Source of the DNA: Flaccisagitta enflata
Lineage: Eukaryota; Chaetognatha; Sagittoidea; Aphragmophora
NCBI GenBank assembly: GCA_965153355.1
Contig: OZ231128.1
Location: 15,004,001-15,068,000 of the forward strand
Reading direction: 5' to 3'
Length of the DNA stretch: 64,000 nucleotides
Part shown: piece by piece, positions 26,521 to 38,325 of the stretch
Layout: each line of letters opens with the position of its first letter
Numbering within the stretch: position 1 is the first letter of the stretch
The notes under the pieces: model-generated
Seen by the model: the letters and a program-made list of their open reading frames with translations, nothing else
Told to the model about the DNA's origin: nothing
Databases searched by the model: none
Program-made: the position numbers and the translations under genes

Positions 26521-29500
26521 TTAGATTATTTTATTTAGAATACATTGGCGCATGTCGTCATTCCGTCTCGTATCCATGACTGCGAGAAATCCGCGCGAAG
26601 TGATGAAAAGCGCCATTGATTCGGCATTTTCCATCCCTCTGTCGAGTGATACCGTTTCCATCGCGGCTAAGTTATGAAGGCACGCTCCCGTTAGCAGATT
26701 CCAAAGACGGATGGCGCCGGAATGATCGGCGGAAATGAGACGCAGCGTCGGAGTTGTCATGCAACCGGAAGTGGACGCCACGTTAACGACAGCGGCGTCG
26801 TTGGATTTGACGCCCTCGTAGACGAGCAAATGGGAGATGGCGCCGCGATGACCGGCGAGCTCGTGAAGCGCGGCGCCGTCGTCGGCGTTCCACGTTTTGA
26901 TGACGCCTTCTCCGTCGCCGCTGATGGCGATAGAATGAGAGGAGCAATCGGGACTTGGTAAAGACACAAAAGGCGAGTGTCTCTCGTTTTCATCGCGCGT
27001 TGGATGCTTCTTCATCGTCAGTCTCGGTGAAATGGATTTTTCTTCACAACATAAACTTACATTTCTGGCAGATTTGACCACAACTAACTGCGTAATTAGT
27101 TTTTTGTGAGCGGCGTGGGAACGGTTGAGGAAAAGCACTTCCTCTGTCGACGTGGCGCTATTGGAAGAAGAGAAATCAGGTCGGTTTCGAGGTTGCGGAA
27201 CGATTCTCCTAGGCAAGTTTGGAACAGGATCATCTTCATGAGGAGGAGCGCCGAAAGATTGATGCAGATAAAAATCGAGTCTGCCATCCAATCGCGCCGC
27301 GACGAGGGTGCGGCTACTGCCAGATGAAGTAGAGGTCGAGTTAATAGCGGTAGAATACTGTTGCTGTTGTTTAGGAGTCGCATGATTTAACGCCGCGAGA
27401 TGCGTGGCGCCGGAAGACCAGGGAGTAGGATAATCACCGATGGCTGAATTTGAGTCATCTGCCGCCTTCGGCGGCGTCATCGCCGCCGCCGACGTCGGCG
27501 GACCAATGACGCCGACTCGCCGGAAACGACTGCTCGCGGCGTAAGTTTCGACGCTGCCGTCGCCGCAACCAAGAAACAAATAGTCTTCGGTCAAAGCGAC
27601 GCTCCAAATTGCCGCGGGCGATGGACGATTGGTCATCGACATTCCAGACGTTGTTTCACCGTCGCCGGCCACGGATTCCACGTCGCTGCTCTCCGAAATC
27701 GTGCGTCTTCGTGGCACATCCGGTCTGTCGTTGGAGAGACGGGATATATTGGCGATCCTGTCACCAGAGTCGATGTCGTAGATCGCGACTTCCAATCCTT
27801 TCAATTCGGTGATGACGAATCGACTTCCGAATGAAGCGAAGCACTCAATTTCCGTCGAAGCCTCCACTCGATGTGGCAGCGGAAGCACTGCGATGGCGTC
27901 GACGTCCAAAGGATGCTGTTGATGAAGACCGGCTCGATCTCGGCTGCGACTGGCGCCTCGCCGATGAGACGCCGACGATGAACAGCGCCTACGACGTCGA
28001 CGTTGAGCCGAGCGCCATTTCTCGTAATTGCGGGAACAAACGCAGCGATACAAAGATCGACAAAAGCAGAATATGAAGGCCGTGAAGAGGAACAATGGTA
28101 GCAGGAGAGCTAAACAAGGAAGAAGGCGTGAATATTTCTTTTGATTTATTTGGTCGTTTTTTAAGTTGGCCGTGTTGACGTAATTGACCAGCAATTTGGC
28201 CATAAAATAATCGGAAGTTTCTAAGCTGGAAGGAAGAGGCTTGACAGTTATCGACGATGAAATGACATTGTGGATGACGATGGAAAAAAGGCTTTCGCCG
28301 ACGGACATCCACGGGAAAGTTTCATTCTTGAGAGAATTTTCCATGCTTTCAGTTCTATTATGCATCGGTTTCACGTCATTTTGTGAGAAGTCATTCTCGA
28401 AGTTGGCGTCGGTAAGTTCATCTATCGTCATGGATACGTAATAGCTCGGTAAGATGGAAATGTATTTCCCGGCAGTTGATATGTTGTTGCGACTGAAGAC
28501 GGAAGGCAAGTACATGGCTGAGAATGCTGCAAGAATTTCGTCAAGATCATCATCGTCGTCGTCTTCATCATGATTATCATCTCGAGATTCAACGGGCTTC
28601 TCGTGAAGATACGACGTCTTTTCATTCAACGACGTCCTGGGTAGCCTGGACGATGAGTCTTTATCATCTTTTTTGAAAAGTTTTTCCTTTCGCTCAGTTG
28701 GCTGGGTGGATGCCAAGTATGTTTCCTTCCCAACGGGAGTGACAGATGACGTCAAAGACGAAGTGAAACAGACGGTAACGACGATGTAGACAATCGAGGC
28801 CGCGGTGATGAAGATGAGGCCTCTGAAGACAAGTCGACGGCGCGCGACAAAGTCCACGAGACGAAGACGGCGAGAGGACTTGGAGGACGGAGGAGGAGAA
28901 GATGCGGATTGTTGAGTCATGACAAAGTAGGGCGTCAGTTTTGGACTGGCCGAAGTTTGATGGACAGCGTCTTTCAAGTTGGGAGAGAAGGAATGAGAAG
29001 AAGAAAGACCCGAAGATGAGGAGGTAACTATAGGCGAGGTTGACGATGTGGAGACGGCGGATGGATGACAATCAGCGGAAGAAGCGAGATCAACCTCGTC
29101 ATTCTGCGTCTTCCTCACGACGACTAGCTCTTCATCTGCATCTTCTTCCTCTTCCTCCTCTCCAGCTGCTGCATCGTCGACACTCCTCCACAAATCGATG
29201 GCTACGACGCTGATGAAAAACGACATTTGCAGCACGAAGTCGCACACGACTCCAACGGCGGCGCAGCGGCACAAATCAGAGACTCCCGAAGCTGACGTTA
29301 AAGACGCCAGGAGCAGCAACAACATCGTTCCCACCATGCAATGCTTGAAAATGGAAAAACCGTCTTTGGCGAGTGAAGAGGCGACGACAATTTTCATTTT
29401 CTTGACGCTAAAGGCGTCAAAGGTGGCGCCATCAGAGCTTAAGGTGGCGCCGTTGTTTATCGTCGGTGAGGTCATTAACGATTTGGTGAGCACAAGCACA

Positions 29501-31245
29501 TTTTCCAGACCAACAACGACTAACAGCAAGTAAGGCAAATAAGCGCTGAGCGTGAAAGCCTGCTGTTGTTGCTGAGGAGTTTCAGATGACAGCAACTGCA
29601 GTAAAAGAGGCGGAGAGAAGGAAAATGAGGAAGAGGATCCAAAGTCAGTTGATTGCGACTGTTGTGGTTTATTTGGCGAGTGATGATGCGAATACTGTTT
29701 TTGCGATTGTTTTTGGCGAAGTAGTTCCGGTGATTCCGCTGCCATTGACTTAGGATGATGATGAGGAGGTGTCGGGCGTGGGGCCAAGTTGAAATGCGAG
29801 CAAATACTGTAAGACACAAGCAGTGAAGCGGCGATGGTCGCAACGCCGGCAAAAGCTAATCCGCTTTTACTTTTCACGGCCGCCATTTTACAAGTGGAAA
29901 AGTAAATGTAAGAGAAAAGCGTGATGAAGATGATGACGAGCAGAGGGAGAGGAGACGATGCAGATTTAAGTAAAGGACGTGTTGGAGGGGGATGGAAGTA
30001 GATGTGGTTGATGATGGACGAAGAAGAAGAGGAGGAAGAAGAAGATGAGGAAGAAGAGGATGTAAAGGCAGAGGAATTGTAGTTACTGCATATTCTATCC
30101 AAGCTTTCTTTGAATTCATCGATCAATTTTGAATTGTATTTACGCATGAAGAAGGAAACGGAGAAACGCAAAGGTGGATGTTGAGATGATGATGTGGCGT
30201 TTGGCCCTCCTTTTATCGATCCGTTTTCGTCTCCACGACCAGCTGTTTGATCGCCGCTAACTTCTCCATCGGCATTCTCACTGGCTTCAGATTTCACTAA
30301 GTTGTTGGTATTGGTCAGTCCACCGCGCTCGTGAAGAAGGGGCAATCCAGTCTGATTCAACGGCATCCCGAGCGCCATTTCTACCTTATCCACCCCCAGC
30401 TTCAGATTGTCATTCGCGACGACGCGTTTGTCACGTCGGTCAAATCGATTGTTCAGCAGAGAAACGACGACGGAAGGACAGTCATCAAACGGCAAAATTG
30501 AAGGTATCAAACAGCCGCCGTCATTATCGGCATCTTTACCCTCAACATCCCCGTTTCTATCGTTTGCGTCATTCCCCAAGTCGTTGCGCCTTGAGCCTTT
30601 ACTCGATGGAAAGAGGCAAATGTTATTCCCAATCTCGTCATTCTCCGATATGACCGATTGTAATTTACGGCGCCATTCGGTCGAAACGGAACAGACGGCG
30701 GCGGCGTAAGCGCGGAAAAGCGCGGCTGTTGACAGATTAGAGATGGCGTGACTGCTCTCGCTGTCATTGTCATCAACAGCCCGAACGCCTCTCGACGCTT
30801 TAGAGTTAATTCCTATGCTAATGACATATCGTTGCATAAAAGCGAATGCTGAAGAGGACGAGTACCATCCGGGTGGCGGAGAGGAAGATGACGATAGTTT
30901 CCCTTTTCCTCCAGCGTGAGGCAGAGTGTCATCCTCGGTTGTTGATCTGAGATGCGAACCAGCAGCCAGTCCCGCGGCAGCCAGTCCCGCGTCGGCGTCA
31001 TTGACGCCAAGTATTTCCGGTCGGAAAGGTGTCGAATAACGTGAGACAGCGTCATTTTTTTCTCCGCGATATTGCCGAGGATGAAGCTTTTTGGAGAGAA
31101 TGAGAGAGGAAAGAAGCGGACTGCAGACAAGGAGGAAGAGGAACAGCGATGAGAGCAGCAGAAAGATCGGATGTGACGCGACGAACAGTCCGTGGTAATA
31201 AAACAGTCGACGGACGAAAGATTTGGGGCGCGAGGAAGACACCAT
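26521..31245 (-). CDS. SCAP: SCAP, sterol-sensing escort protein of SREBP
   Basis: SCAP carries SREBP from the ER to the Golgi when sterols are low. This 1574-residue ORF is longer than the roughly 1280 residues of the vertebrate protein. Conserved blocks in order: an N-terminal membrane start with YYHGLFVASHPI; a luminal loop with a long Ser run near residue 400; a sterol-sensing domain from about 430 with YIYFSTCK (about 446), VGLENVLVLTK (about 580) and VGVVCDFVLQM, whose Asp (about 668) matches the Asp needed for sterol control; LRLVDFVARRRLVFRG (about 800); NNISTAGKYISILP; the last membrane segment ending CRSLYRCVCSRNYEKW (about 1079); and C-terminal WD repeats with IWSVALTEDYLFLGCGDG, LVAARLDGRLDFY and LISADHSGAIRLWNL. 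No intron interrupts 4.7 kb. The COPII-binding MELADL motif expected after the Asp helix is not obvious. Extra length comes from Ser-, Glu- and Asp-rich inserts. Confidence 0.95.
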   Translation of the reverse strand: MVSSSRPKSFVRRLFYYHGLFVASHPIFLLLSSLFLFLLVCSPLLSSLILSKKLHPRQYRGEKNDAVSRYSTPFRPEILGVNDADAGLAAAGLAAGSHLRSTTEDDTLPHAGGKGKLSSSSSPPPGWYSSSSAFAFMQRYVISIGINSKASRGVRAVDDNDSESSHAISNLSTAALFRAYAAAVCSVSTEWRRKLQSVISENDEIGNNICLFPSSKGSRRNDLGNDANDRNGDVEGKDADNDGGCLIPSILPFDDCPSVVVSLLNNRFDRRDKRVVANDNLKLGVDKVEMALGMPLNQTGLPLLHERGGLTNTNNLVKSEASENADGEVSGDQTAGRGDENGSIKGGPNATSSSQHPPLRFSVSFFMRKYNSKLIDEFKESLDRICSNYNSSAFTSSSSSSSSSSSSSSSIINHIYFHPPPTRPLLKSASSPLPLLVIIFITLFSYIYFSTCKMAAVKSKSGLAFAGVATIAASLLVSYSICSHFNLAPRPTPPHHHPKSMAAESPELLRQKQSQKQYSHHHSPNKPQQSQSTDFGSSSSFSFSPPLLLQLLSSETPQQQQQAFTLSAYLPYLLLVVVGLENVLVLTKSLMTSPTINNGATLSSDGATFDAFSVKKMKIVVASSLAKDGFSIFKHCMVGTMLLLLLASLTSASGVSDLCRCAAVGVVCDFVLQMSFFISVVAIDLWRSVDDAAAGEEEEEEDADEELVVVRKTQNDEVDLASSADCHPSAVSTSSTSPIVTSSSSGLSSSHSFSPNLKDAVHQTSASPKLTPYFVMTQQSASSPPPSSKSSRRLRLVDFVARRRLVFRGLIFITAASIVYIVVTVCFTSSLTSSVTPVGKETYLASTQPTERKEKLFKKDDKDSSSRLPRTSLNEKTSYLHEKPVESRDDNHDEDDDDDDLDEILAAFSAMYLPSVFSRNNISTAGKYISILPSYYVSMTIDELTDANFENDFSQNDVKPMHNRTESMENSLKNETFPWMSVGESLFSIVIHNVISSSITVKPLPSSLETSDYFMAKLLVNYVNTANLKNDQINQKKYSRLLPCLALLLPLFLFTAFIFCFCRSLYRCVCSRNYEKWRSAQRRRRRRCSSSASHRRGASRSRDRAGLHQQHPLDVDAIAVLPLPHRVEASTEIECFASFGSRFVITELKGLEVAIYDIDSGDRIANISRLSNDRPDVPRRRTISESSDVESVAGDGETTSGMSMTNRPSPAAIWSVALTEDYLFLGCGDGSVETYAASSRFRRVGVIGPPTSAAAMTPPKAADDSNSAIGDYPTPWSSGATHLAALNHATPKQQQQYSTAINSTSTSSGSSRTLVAARLDGRLDFYLHQSFGAPPHEDDPVPNLPRRIVPQPRNRPDFSSSNSATSTEEVLFLNRSHAAHKKLITQLVVVKSARNVSLCCEEKSISPRLTMKKHPTRDENERHSPFVSLPSPDCSSHSIAISGDGEGVIKTWNADDGAALHELAGHRGAISHLLVYEGVKSNDAAVVNVASTSGCMTTPTLRLISADHSGAIRLWNLLTGACLHNLAAMETVSLDRGMENAESMALFITSRGFLAVMDTRRNDDMRQCILNKII

Positions 31246-32438
31246 CCTCGACGGTGAGAGATGAAGTATCAGTTGGATGACGCAGACAATGTTTACATCG
31301 GTTCGTCGTCGATGGCCGGAAGTGCATCATCCCATTCTTCGCTTGGGGGATATCACGCACCTAAGCGTGGTAGTGATCAGGGGAGCTAGAATAGTCAACT
31401 TTTAACCATCTTGTCTGCTAGGTTTGTTGTTACGTAACCAACATCTCAATTCCCACAATTTAGTCCAGTCTCGTTTCAGCACAGTGTTAGTGCATGGCAA
31501 ATGAGGAATGACGTTCCACTGCTTAAATCCCATTAAATAGTGGTACTTGTAATACTACAATTGACGTTTTAAAGCCTTAGTGCGAAAACTTCGCTGATGA
31601 CAATGACCATGCGCGATTGCAGCGCCGAGGCCAGAAACAAAGTAGCACCCGCTTACATAAGGCAGAACTCAAGGACCGGAGAGGTGCATTCCAAAACCGA
31701 TTAAATTCAATGCAAATAATATACGAATGATAACTAAAATCAATCTTTAAGATGTATGATGAACTAATCCCTTGGCATATGTACAGTGAGAGGCTCAAAC
31801 AGTGTTTCAGCGATACAAAATTTGAGCACTGCAGATGTTCTTAACCCATGACCATATCGTACCTAAACAGTATTAAAATAGCTTAAAGGGCCAAAATTTG
31901 TCATTTTTAGATGCATCCTCATATCTCTATAAGTCACAGCGCATATGAAGATGAAATTTCACCAGTAAACACATTTCTTTTAATTATTATTTATAGTTTT
32001 TTACTAATTAAAAATAATTTTTAATTTATTATTTAAATATTTTTATATTTGATTACACGCACTTGACTGAGTAACAACCTTCTTTATAACAACGTTGAGG
32101 CTCAAAATGTCAAAAAAATAAGAACATTTGTAGCAACATCGTCAGCCTCAGAAAATCAAAAATATAACAACATTTCAGCCTCATGTCCAACTAATAATAA
32201 CTTTTCTCTTAGATTCACTATAATGTCCGTTGCATTCAATTGTAACATGCAGCAGTTTGGAAGAACGGGTGGCTTTTTCTTCTGTATTTTAGTTATAACT
32301 TCATTTGGTTCCTTATTTTGAATGGTTGTTCTCCATTATTTCATTCCTACCCTAGATCCCTTTCATTCCAGAGAAAGCAGCGAAAGGAATGGAAGTACAG
32401 ACATCCTAATCAATGGTTACATTAGAAGATTGATGAGA
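31246..32438. other. SCAP 5' flank, no gene seen
   Basis: Presumed SCAP promoter and 5' UTR lie just right of 31245 (GC-rich to about 31370), then AT-rich DNA. No TATA box can be assigned with confidence. Confidence 0.4.
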
Positions 32439-32692
32439 AACAAGGCCAATACCTTACAGTCGCGTGCGGTTGTTAAGACAATTAGACCTAAAGACTAAAA
32501 GACTAAGACCAAAAGACCAAAAAACTAAAAGACTAAATGTAAAAATTGACTTAAGTTAACTTTAAATAACTTAAAATGACTTAAAATGACATAAAATGGC
32601 GTAAAACGACAAAAAAAGCAAAGTGTTTCCAACAGACCGACGGACCGACCGACCAACCAACAGAGTGGGTTCTAGAGTCACGTGCACGCGAC
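32438..32692 (-). repeat. Family A dispersed repeat, long copy
   Basis: AACAAGGCCAATACC ... CAGTCGCGTGCGG, then AGACTAAGACCAAAAGACC and CTTAAAATGACTTAAAATGA internal repeats, then GACCGACGGACCGACC and AGTCACGTGCACGCGACT. Confidence 0.8.
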
Positions 32693-32872
32693 TAAAAAAT
32701 AACAACAGTTTAGCAACGGTTTGAGCCTCATATCGTAATTCAAATAACAACATTGAGTAAGAAAAACAATGATGGCTATCATCTAGTATCCGGGATTGAG
32801 TAAAACTGTTTTATCAAAGACGCATGATGAAAAAGCTCAATTGAAATTGACATGATCTAAAACAACTAACGT

Positions 32873-33305
32873 CACCCCTACCCCAAACCCTACTAACCAC
32901 ACCCTAACACTTAACCTAACCATCAAACCTACACAAACTGTCCTAACACCTAACCTCTTTTCTTGGTCTAACCTAACCCCTAACCCCAGTCCTGCGCCCT
33001 AACACCACCTCCTTGTAGCCTAACCCTTATCCTAAGCCTACACCTAACCCCACCCCTAACCCTAACCCCACTCCTAACCCTAACCCTAACCTCACTACTA
33101 ACCCTAACCCAACTCCTAACCCTAACCCAACCCTAACCCTAACCCTAACCCTAACCCCTCTCCTAATCCTTACCCTAACCTCACTACTAACCCCAACCCA
33201 ACTCCTAACCCTAACCCCACCCCTAACCCTAAACATAAACAGTGTAAAAAGAACGTACCCTAACCTCACCTCGAAAGCTCGCCCAACTCCTAACCCAAAC
33301 CCAAA
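32873..33305. repeat. Degenerate telomere-like (CCCTAA)n tract
   Basis: CTAACCCTAACCCTAACC-type repeats with frequent variants such as ACTCCTAACCCTAACCC. The C-rich strand reads left to right. It has many point differences, so it is an old interstitial tract rather than a chromosome end. Confidence 0.8.
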
Positions 33306-34078
33306 AGGCTACTGTCTTCGCCTCTGAAAATCTCAATCCCGGATTCTAGATGATTGCCAAAAAGGGGCTCCCGTTGTTACTCAGTCAAGTGCGTGTACAT
33401 TATTTTTCATTTCAACAATGAAATATAAGGATAGATGTCAGAAAAACAGGTTCTCTAAAAAAAATCTTTTTAGCTATTTAACATGCCTCGAATAAATTAT
33501 ATTTTTATATAAAGATTAAAAAATTTGCATTTTCAAAAACATGATTTTTTTCTAAACATTTAAAAACAAGGCCATATTTTTAAAAATACAAAATTTGATA
33601 TTTACAAATAATACTATAATTTCATATAATAACTGTTTTAAATTTTATTCTCTATTTTTATAAAAAACATGTTCTATTAAATCATTATTGTCTTAAAACA
33701 GAAAATGATTAATAATTTCTGTTCATTATATATTTGAAATACTTTGAGTGATCAAAAATATAAAAAAACACAAAATGTAAATTTTAAAACCAATAGAAAT
33801 AATTATCTGAAGTATTTTATAGACTGAAAATCAAATTTCATCTTCGTTTGCACTATGTCATAAGAGGGTGTTCCCCTTAGTCTGTGTGTCAGTATCTCGT
33901 AAATATTTCTATATATTATTTCTTAGGTTCTCTTCATATCTCTCACGTCTCCTTTATGTCTCCTATATATCTCTTCATGTCTAAGTACCTCATATCTTTT
34001 TGAGAGGACAAGGCGTGGGGGGTAGGGAGGCGTGGGGGTGAGGAGTAGAATGGGCACAACTTGGGCATCAGAATGAAA

Positions 34079-34115
<37 letters not shown>

Positions 34116-34985
34116 TCTAAACACTTTGTACCTTATGCATGTTAAAGGCCCAATCTCTTTGAAAAATCTATTTAGACTTAGACACTCCATCATCAATGCT
34201 GTTGTTGTATAGAATTGCTATGGAAGAGTTCTCTCATAACTCTAATTCCATGCAACTACAGCAATTATTGAGTACCTACAACCTAGATCAAGTCCAAATC
34301 GATTTTCCAATAAGATTAGGCTCTTAATATACAAATGGAATATGAAGTGCTTGGAAATAATGTTTCATTTGAATGCCAAAATTGAGCCCACTCTGAGGAG
34401 TCATGGGAAAGGCGTGGGGGTGGGCCCAAAATCTGCCTAGGATTGGTCCTCTCCAGTCTGAAATTGCTGTCTCAGACCTGAAATCTGCCCTCTCGGGCCC
34501 AAAATCCGCCCTCCTCCCAGGCCTGATATGGACACTCCAAACATCCATCCATCTCCCTCCCCCATTAACTACCAAGACTACACATAGCTCAAAATAGTGA
34601 CCGGTTCTTAGATTGCATTGTAAAGATGGACCGCTTATGCTCTCCGCGGTTTTTTTTTCTTCTTCAAGCAAAAAAAGGATTAAGATCAATTTAAAGAATT
34701 TGTTTGCGACGGCGTACGGCAAGAGAAAACTATCAAGGAAAGGACCACCAAAGCTCAGGCTGGATCTCGCGGTAATTTTTAAAATATGAGTCGCAAGCTG
34801 AACTAAAAAAAACATTCAACTTATATCCAGTGTTGATAAGTGTTGTTTTTTATGACAAACCAGCAGAACCAATGTGTCCAAGACGTAGCAAACCACATAA
34901 ATCAACTATGGGGACGCTCATGCACGACAGAGGGCATCCCCGGGCATCGATAAGCAACCGAAAAGGGAAAATGCGTAACTGCGAG
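33306..34985. other. Gene-poor AT-rich stretch
   Basis: 33400-33850 is very AT-rich. 34079-34114 is (ATT)n. 34400-34530 has GGGCCCAAAATCTGCC blocks reminiscent of the 17.0-kb foldback. I see no supportable gene. Confidence 0.5.
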
Positions 34986-34990
34986 GTCAG

Positions 34991-34997
<7 letters not shown>

Positions 34998-35068
<71 letters not shown>
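34998..35068. repeat. (GA)n then (CA)n microsatellite
   Basis: GA then CA, the same composite order as 14901-15087. Confidence 0.95.
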
Positions 35069-35070
<2 letters not shown>

Positions 35071-36200
35071 AAGCTGAAACAAAACATCAGAGGAAACCTG
35101 TCGTAAATTCTTGGAAACGACAATAACAAAGAAAGGGTACCCAGTTACAAAACAATATTATCTGTCATTGAAATAAACTTCCTAGCCTTGAAAAGAAATT
35201 ACCCGGTAATGGCGGCTGTCGCCGTGAGGAAAAAAGTCGTAAGCATTGGTCACTTTTCACCAAGCTTTTATCTTTAATCACTGCAATTGTTTTTATTTGT
35301 TAGATCAAATCAAAAGAAATTATGAAGTGATTACTAATCAGAAAAATAGGACTGAGCCAAATGAGCTAGATGAGCCACAAATACTCAAAATCACTCAACC
35401 AGATGACCAGCTATGCTCACTGACATGCTTTCTTGTATTTGCATGCTTATATCAAAACATTAATCTATCACATCTAAAATCAGAAAAAAAGACTGAGCTA
35501 AATGAGCTAAATGAGCTAGAATACTCAAAAACACTCTCACAGTTGAGCAGCTATACTCCCTGACATGCTTTCTTGTGTTACACACAACTCAAACATGTAT
35601 CAAAACATTTATTCATTATCCGCATTTGAAATCAGAAAGAAAAAGAAGACTGAGCTAAATGAGCTAGATGAGCTAGAATGCTCAAAACTAGACAACTAGA
35701 CAACTAGACAGACAAGCAGCTATGCTCATAAACATATTTTCTTGGTACATGCCCAAACAAACATAGAGTACACTCCTTTATTGATCCTACATAAAATCGC
35801 AAAAAATCGAAAAAATTTCAATTCGAATTTTTCGCAAAAAAATCTTTAAAAAATCATAACAAAAAAATATTTGTCCTAGAGACTTCTGCTTGGCGCCAAA
35901 TGAAAGAATGTCAAATTACTTACCCTATTAATTTCATTGGAGGCCTCACTCGGTCGAATGAGTTCCCCAACTTTCTCGCAAGAAAATGAAAACCACGTTT
36001 CTCTCGAATATGTCCAAAAGTCGAAGACTGACTTCGACTTTTTTCCCGATAAATATTTGCGCAAATTAATGCTGGGACATTTTCTACCTTACTGTTACAA
36101 AATACAAGCTAGAAAGGAAAAAAATTTAACTTAAAAAATAGGGCTTAATTTAGCTGATTATTTACGACAGAAAAAGCGAGATGTATGCAATTATGTGTTT
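35069..36200. other. No gene seen; weak ~110-190-base repetition
   Basis: GACTGAGCTAAATGAGCTAG-type segments recur near 35350, 35490 and 35650, each followed by ACTCAAAA and a CAGCTATGCTC block. This is a degenerate tandem repeat without coding support. Confidence 0.5.
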
Positions 36201-36335
36201 TTAGTCGCGGACACACGACTAAACCTTGCCATGTCGGTAGGTCGGTAAGAAATATTGTTAAATTGCAAGCGGTTTCGTATTACGGCTCCTGCCCAACCGT
36301 CCGCGACCGTCTTGCCATGTATCCGGCTTTGTTTA
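36201..36335 (+). repeat. Family A dispersed repeat, short variant
   Basis: TAGTCGCGGACACACGACTA, then CCTTGCCATGTCGGTAGG, CTCCTGCCCAACCGTCCGC and the end TGTATCCGGCTTTGTT. A close relative of 39193-39342. Confidence 0.75.
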
Positions 36336-36843
36336 TCAGTCGAAAACAATATTGACATCATCTGCATCACACACGACGTCTAATTGTCATTTGCGTCCAC
36401 TCTCATACAGAGTAATACGCCAAAAAATGCAAAGGATGACGGGATTGCGCAAGTTGATGTCACAGACTGCAGCAAGTTCCAAAAGCAAAATCAGGGCAGT
36501 TTGAGGTAGGAAAGTTGATGTAGTGACGAGTACATGAGAGAAAAAGAGAGAGAGAAACAGAGACAAAAACAAAGACAGAAACAGAGACAGAAACAGAGAG
36601 AGAGAGACAGACAGACACAGAATGTCTCACTCCTTACTAATGTATTCAGGCGGAATGAGGCATGTTCGGCGCACGGTCTAAGAAACGACGGTGAATTGAG
36701 AAGAAAAGCAATGTGCGAAAGACAAGACGCGATAGGTGAAAAGAACTGACATGGGGCTATAATACCCTCTCTGACAGGTAGGCATGGGCATACAACCTCC
36801 CCTCTGTACACAAAAACAAACTACCACAACCGCGCCACAGCCT

Positions 36844-36990
36844 CAAAAAAAGCTGCTTTTGTGTATGTGACCTACTAACCAAAGGACTGACCAGTAGATA
36901 GACAATAGATCCTAAAGAGTCGCTAGTCTGCGACTGAATATCTGAAAAGCTACCCGGTCGTTAATGCGGATCCACCAAGAGCATGACTTG
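36844..36990 (+). repeat. Direct repeat flanking a large palindrome, left copy
   Basis: CAAAAAAAGCTGC ... GATCCTAAAGAGTCGCTAGT then CTGCGACTGAATATCTGAAA, AGCTACCCGGTCGTTAATGC and CCAAGAGCATGACTT. The right copy is at about 38188-38325. Confidence 0.75.
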
Positions 36991-38175
36991 CTATATGACT
37001 TTTCTCCATGATTTAGAGGTACTAGATTTGATATTTTGATCATAACATGATGGTGGTTGTGGTAAAAATGTCAAATTTAGGTCATTTTGCTGCCCAATTG
37101 GGCCACTTAGCCTTAAATCAAACCATAAAAAATCATGAGATTATAAAACTAGAGCTCAAGATCTCACTAGTGGTGCAATCCGCATGTTTCTATCATTTTT
37201 GTTTAGATTTGAGAGCATTTCAAAAGATGAAGAAAGGGTTGAAGAAGGAGTGCAGCTTCAATTTCAGTGGCATTTGACATTTCATAAATTTCAATATTTC
37301 GCGGCTTTGGATGGACCAATCTGCATAAAATTGGTGATCGAATTGAAGAGTTTTTTCTGTTCTAGCTGATGGTAAAAAAATTTTTGATCAATATTCCCCC
37401 AAAGATTTTAGAGACTGTAGAAGCAGGTGCAAAAAAGTCAATTTTTTTGCATATTGGTCAATCTTGGATGAAAAATTAGGCCACTTCAATTTCATTAAAA
37501 GACTTAAAATCCATAAGCAAAATAAAGTACTGCTCAGGAGCTAACCAGTGGTGCAATCAACGTGTCAGTATGTTTTTGCATTTAGAATTTATAGAACTTC
37601 AAAGATCTTAGGGTATGTCAAAATAACAATTTTTTGGGCTATTCTAATCTTGAAGTTCTCATCTAAATGCAAACATATTGACTGCATGGTCTGCTGGTGC
37701 TCCTATCTCATTTGCTTTCACAGTTTAAGTCTTTTATGGTGGAAGTGGCTAATTTTCATCAAATATTAGTGTAAAAAAATCGATTTTTACCTCTTCTGCA
37801 GTCTCTAAAAATTTTGAGAATATCGATCAAAAAATTTTTGCATCAGCTAAAACAGGAAAACTCTTCAATTTGATCACCAATTTTATGCAGGTGTATCAAG
37901 CAGCGAATATTATTTGTGAAAAATGTCAAAATTGTACTGAATTGAACTGTATTTCCTTCATTACAAGTCTTTGAAATGCTCTCAAGCTAAACGAAAGTGA
38001 TGCGGGCCCACCACTGTGAATCTTGAATTAGAATTTCTGATTTCACAAAGGCTAAGTGGCCCCAGTCTAGCGATGACCTAAATTGACATTTTACAGAACC
38101 ACCATCAGTGCAGTCAAAATATCCTTGTTTTTAATCACGAGTCATATGATAGTGGTTTTCAGCAATATAGACCTA
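36990..38175. repeat. Large imperfect palindrome, about 1.2 kb, centre near 37640
   Basis: The left arm has ATGATGGTGGTTGTGG, GGCCACTTAGCCTT, TTGAGAGCATTTCAAA, TGCATAAAATTGGTGATCGA, TTTAGAGACTGTAGAAG and TTTGCATTTAGA. Each appears inverted in the right arm in mirror order (for example TTTGAAATGCTCTCAA near 37971 and CCACCATCAGTGC near 38100). Pairing reaches almost to the centre, so RNA from either strand would form a long hairpin. No ORF is conserved. Confidence 0.8.
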
Positions 38176-38187
38176 GTCTGTTCAAAA

Positions 38188-38325
38188 AAGCTGCAGGCTG
38201 GGAATGTTCAATTGATGCAAGCTGTTAGCTAATAGGCAATGCATCCTAAAGAGTCGCTAGTCTGCGACTAAATATCTGAAAAGCTACCCGGTCGTTAATG
38301 CGGATACACCAAGAGCATGACTTTG
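38188..38325 (+). repeat. Direct repeat flanking the palindrome, right copy
   Basis: CAAAAAAGCTGC ... CATCCTAAAGAGTCGCTAGT then CTGCGACTAAATATCTGAAA and CCAAGAGCATGACTT. Same orientation as the left copy at 36844. Confidence 0.75.

Noticed and set aside
32873-33305. A true chromosome end
   Set aside because: Unit variants are too many, and unique sequence with genes continues on both sides.
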